From an uncultured Pseudomonadota bacterium (GTDB taxonomy: Bacteria; Pseudomonadota; Gammaproteobacteria; Burkholderiales; Casimicrobiaceae), in the NCBI GenBank assembly GCA_937958295.1, contig CALFEY010000310.1:1-15818 (forward strand): DNA of 15,818 nucleotides, read 5' to 3'. The notes beneath the pieces were generated by a model. That model searched no databases. It was given only the letters and a program-made list of their open reading frames with translations, and had not been told where the DNA came from. Made by a program: the position numbers and the translations under genes. Positions within the stretch are counted from its first letter, which is position 1. Every line of letters begins with the position of its first letter. Below, in pieces: positions 13,697-15,818 of the stretch.

Positions 13697-14768
13697 TCCC
13701 GCGATCCACGATGATAAAGCCTACGTCGATCACGCTCGGCCCTTGCGCTATACCGTCGATGCGGGCGAGTACGAGTTCGGCCGCGCGGCGCCCGATGGAG
13801 GCGCGATCGACGTGGACCGTCGACAACGCGGGGTGGGTATGCTGCGCAAACTCGAGATCGCCGAAGCCCATGAGCGCCAGCGCCGACGGCACCGCGATCC
13901 CGCGCGCGCGCGCCTCTTCGAGCGCACCGTGCGCGAGAAGGTCGGAGCTGCAGAACACGGCGGTGGGCGTGCCGCGAGCGAGCAGGGTCGCAAGACCCTG
14001 GCGGCCGAGCGTCAAGGTCGACGGCGCGGGGACCGTGGCCACGTCCACTCGCACCGCAGGGGCTCCGCTCACCTCACGCATGAAGCCGCGCTGTCGCGCC
14101 AGTGCCCGCGCGTCGTCGGCCCACACGAGGCCGAAGGCACGGTGCCCGCGTGCAAGGAGGTGTCGCGCCACCGCCTGTCCCACGGCCTCGTGCGAAAAGC
14201 CTACCAGCATATCGATGGGCGTGGGCGTCATGTCCCACGTCTCGACGACGGGTATGCGCGCATTGAGAAGGAGCTTCCGCGTCGCGGCCGAGTGGTTGAT
14301 GCCGGTGAGGTAGAGGGCATCCGGCCGGCGGCTCAATACCGCGGCGACCAGCGCATCCTCGCGCGTGGCGGGATAGCCGGACAGGCCCAGCAGCACCTGA
14401 TAGCCGGCGTCCCAGAGGCGGTCCGTGAATGCCTGCACGGCTTCGACGAAGATGCCGTTGGTGATCGACGGCACCAGCGCTGCCACGAGTCGCGAGCGCT
14501 TCGAGGCGAGCCCCCCGGCCAGCAGATTGGGTACGTACCCCGTGCGCTCGATCACGTCCTGCACATGGGCCGCGGTGTCGGGCGAGACGAGCCCGGGACG
14601 GTTCACCACCCGCGATACGGTGATGGGCGACACGCCGGCCAGGCGCGCGACGTCGGTGAGGGTGACGCTGCCCGTGGCGCGCGGGGAGCGGCCGCGGTGA
14701 CGCGGGGCGCCGGCGGCGGGGGACGCCGCCGGTGGCGGGGCGGATGGCTTGGGGGTCTTGCGAGACAT
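13689..14768 (-). CDS. LacI-family transcriptional regulator, GntR (gluconate repressor)-like
   Basis: DNA-binding repressor of 359 aa. The helix-turn-helix VTLTDVARLAGVSPITVSRV occupies about residues 35-54, the hinge NLLAGGLASKRS about 81-92, and a periplasmic-binding-protein-like effector domain follows (VAALVPSITNGIF, GLSGYPATRED, FCSSDLLAHGAL, GFGDLEFAQHTHPALSTV). The NLLAGxLASxRS hinge and VPSITNxIF segment resemble the E. coli gluconate repressor GntR/IdnR branch, so a sugar acid is the likely effector. A Pro/Ala/Arg-rich tail of about 33 residues precedes the HTH and is unusual. The ATG at 14768 lies 12 bp from an almost perfect operator, so autoregulation is expected; a related site lies at the aldehyde dehydrogenase operon. 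Confidence 0.93.
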   Translation of the reverse strand: MSRKTPKPSAPPPAASPAAGAPRHRGRSPRATGSVTLTDVARLAGVSPITVSRVVNRPGLVSPDTAAHVQDVIERTGYVPNLLAGGLASKRSRLVAALVPSITNGIFVEAVQAFTDRLWDAGYQVLLGLSGYPATREDALVAAVLSRRPDALYLTGINHSAATRKLLLNARIPVVETWDMTPTPIDMLVGFSHEAVGQAVARHLLARGHRAFGLVWADDARALARQRGFMREVSGAPAVRVDVATVPAPSTLTLGRQGLATLLARGTPTAVFCSSDLLAHGALEEARARGIAVPSALALMGFGDLEFAQHTHPALSTVHVDRASIGRRAAELVLARIDGIAQGPSVIDVGFIIVDRGTT

Positions 14769-14780
14769 GATACGCAGCTA

Positions 14781-14794
14781 TGGTAGCGATACCA
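14781..14794. promoter_or_regulatory. LacI-family operator in front of the regulator gene (autoregulation)
   Basis: TGGTAGCGATACCA is a LacI-type palindrome, TGGTAnCGnTACCA, with 12 of 14 bases symmetric and a central CG; symmetry continues outward (CT on the left, AG on the right, two bases after one mismatch). It resembles the E. coli GntR site (TGTTACCGGTAACA-like, from memory) in spacing and in its TA/TA positions, in line with the GntR-like repressor encoded 12 bp downstream. Confidence 0.7.
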
Positions 14795-14808
14795 GAGGCG
14801 AGGGTCCA
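14781..14808 (-). promoter_or_regulatory. Predicted promoter of the LacI-type regulator gene
   Basis: On the minus strand TGGACC (14808-14803) is a fair -35, then a 16-bp spacer and TACCAT (14786-14781) as -10, the same -10 hexamer as at the aldehyde dehydrogenase operon. The start of transcription would lie near 14774, giving only a few untranslated bases before the ATG at 14768 and no room for a ribosome binding site. Confidence 0.4.
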
Positions 14809-14809
14809 T

Positions 14810-14837
14810 GGGCAGCGCGAATCGAGTCGGGCTGCCC
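14810..14837. repeat. Inverted repeat in the regulator/MFS intergenic region
   Basis: GGGCAGC (14810-14816) and GCTGCCC (14831-14837) are perfect 7-bp arms around a 14-nt loop. The spacing suits either a second protein-binding site or an RNA hairpin; nothing more can be said. Confidence 0.25.
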
Positions 14838-14881
14838 CGGGGGGCGCCGTGCGGGATGACGGCCGCCGGCCCGGGTCACCG

Positions 14882-14890
14882 TGCTAGATT
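14882..14890 (+). promoter_or_regulatory. Extended -10 promoter element of the MFS gene, possibly leaderless
   Basis: TGCTAGATT matches an extended -10 (TGnTAnnnT type). It ends 6 bp before the ATG at 14897, so transcription would begin at or next to the start codon. No Shine-Dalgarno-like sequence and no good -35 hexamer are visible upstream. Confidence 0.4.
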
Positions 14891-14896
14891 CGATGC

Positions 14897-15818
14897 ATGT
14901 CGACCGCGCGGCGATCGGGGCCGCACCCGCAGTTCTCCCCTGCCTTTCGTCACTTCCTGTGGACCCGCCTGCTCGGGACCACGGCCAACCAGATGCTCAT
15001 GGTGGCGCTGGCCTGGCAGATCTACGACCTGTCCGGCAGCGCGTGGGACCTGGGGCTCGTGGGCCTCATGCAGTTCATCCCCGCGCTGTTGCTCACGCTG
15101 CCCGCGGGCCAATGGGTCGATCGCGCCGATCGACGCGGCGTGCTGGCGCTGGCGCTCGCGCTCCAGGCCGTGGCCGCCGTCATCCTCGCCTGGGGCACCC
15201 TGCACGGCTGGGTCGACCGCCACCTCATCTTCGGCATGTGCATCGTAATGGGTGTGGCGCGCGCGCTGCAGATGCCCGCGCAGCAGGCGATCGTCCCGGC
15301 GCTCGTGAGCATCGCGGAGTTGCCGCGCGCCTTCGCGGCCACGTCGACGCTCCTGAAGCTCGCGGTGATCGGCGGTCCCGTGCTGGGAGGATTTCTCTAC
15401 GTTTTCGGCGCGACCGTCGTCTACGCCACCTGCCTGGTGCTCCTCGTGGTGTCCACGGTCTACATCGCCGCGATCCCGCGAGTGCCCCGCAATGCGAACG
15501 CCGAGCCCCTGTCGCTGCAGTCGCTGTTCGCAGGCTTCGCGTTCATCTGGGGCAAGAAGCCCGTGCTTGGCGCCATCTCGCTCGATCTCTTCGCCGTGCT
15601 GCTGGGCGGGGCGACGGCGCTGCTGCCCATCTACGCCAAGGACATCCTCCACACGGGACCGTGGGGGCTCGGCTTCCTGCGCGCGGCGCCTGCCGTGGGG
15701 GCGCTCGCGATGGGGCTGCTGCTGGCGCGCCGCCCGCTCGCACGGCACGCGGGCCGGCGCATGTTCGTCGCGGTGGCGATCTACGGCGTGTCGATCGTGG
15801 TGTTCGGGCTGTCGCATG
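14897..15818 (+). CDS. MFS transporter, exporter-like (C-terminus beyond window)
   Basis: The 307 visible residues form a major facilitator superfamily protein of the MFS_3/EntS-like exporter kind, a proton-driven efflux carrier of the inner membrane. Hydrophobic helices alternate with short loops; the loop 2-3 signature appears as PAGQWVDRADRRG (about residues 72-84), after a first helix region starting RLLGTTANQMLMVALAWQIYDLSG (about 24-47). The GPVLGGFLY segment near residue 160 fits helix 5. Translation from the ATG at 14897 gives a family-like N-terminus; the ATG at 14893 is out of frame. It is divergent from the LacI-type regulator with 128 bp between, so the operator at 14781 could affect it, though it lies about 90 bp upstream of the likely start. 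Substrate unknown. Confidence 0.85.
   Translation, partial: MSTARRSGPHPQFSPAFRHFLWTRLLGTTANQMLMVALAWQIYDLSGSAWDLGLVGLMQFIPALLLTLPAGQWVDRADRRGVLALALALQAVAAVILAWGTLHGWVDRHLIFGMCIVMGVARALQMPAQQAIVPALVSIAELPRAFAATSTLLKLAVIGGPVLGGFLYVFGATVVYATCLVLLVVSTVYIAAIPRVPRNANAEPLSLQSLFAGFAFIWGKKPVLGAISLDLFAVLLGGATALLPIYAKDILHTGPWGLGFLRAAPAVGALAMGLLLARRPLARHAGRRMFVAVAIYGVSIVVFGLSH

Noticed and set aside
1..15818. Phage, transposon, CRISPR or toxin-antitoxin content
   Set aside because: No repeats arrays, transposase, integrase, tRNA or toxin-like small genes were found; all coding space is accounted for by metabolic, transport and regulatory genes.

Overview
The window is a strongly GC-rich, gene-dense chromosomal stretch, most likely from a betaproteobacterium of the Burkholderiales type. 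Two Bug/TctC-type periplasmic receptors, a GntR-like LacI regulator beside sugar-acid genes, and GC-rich third codon positions (which open long antisense ORFs) all fit that. The assignment is inference from content; no rRNA or marker gene is present. I see no tRNA, CRISPR array, insertion sequence or other sign of mobility.

Left part (1-5944, minus strand): a complete urease cluster read right to left as ureA-ureB-ureC-ureE-ureF-ureG-ureD, followed by a urea transporter cut by the left edge. All urease active-site residues are visible in UreC. Gaps are short (about 15-46 bp) or the genes overlap (ureE/ureF by 4 nt, ureG/ureD by 1 nt), so this looks like one operon: urea import, urease subunits, and the nickel-insertion chaperones UreDEFG. 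ureD sits at the end, not at the front as is usual in proteobacteria.

Middle (5945-7411): a 192-bp divergent control region holds an AT-rich island, a promoter-like pair facing ureA and a near-perfect 19-bp palindrome. It separates the urease operon from a plus-strand gene for a polytopic membrane protein of the DUF1576 type, built from two clear internal repeats. Each repeat ends in a motif resembling the urea-transporter motif encoded at the left edge of the window. This suggests a second urea- or urease-linked channel and is the most interesting lead here.

Right part (7429-14768, minus strand): a sugar-acid catabolic locus in two transcription units. A GntR-like LacI-family repressor leads a unit with one Bug/TctC receptor, ending in a strong hairpin. 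The second unit encodes an alpha-ketoglutaric-semialdehyde-type aldehyde dehydrogenase, an L-arabinonate-type IlvD/Edd dehydratase, a second Bug/TctC receptor and an RraA-like aldolase/decarboxylase. Near-identical LacI-type operator half-sites (TGGTAGCG) overlap the predicted promoters of both units, so the repressor probably controls itself and the catabolic operon. The likely substrate is a pentonate or related sugar acid.

Right edge (14897-15818, plus strand): an MFS exporter-like gene cut by the window end, preceded by an extended -10 motif placed so that its mRNA may be leaderless.
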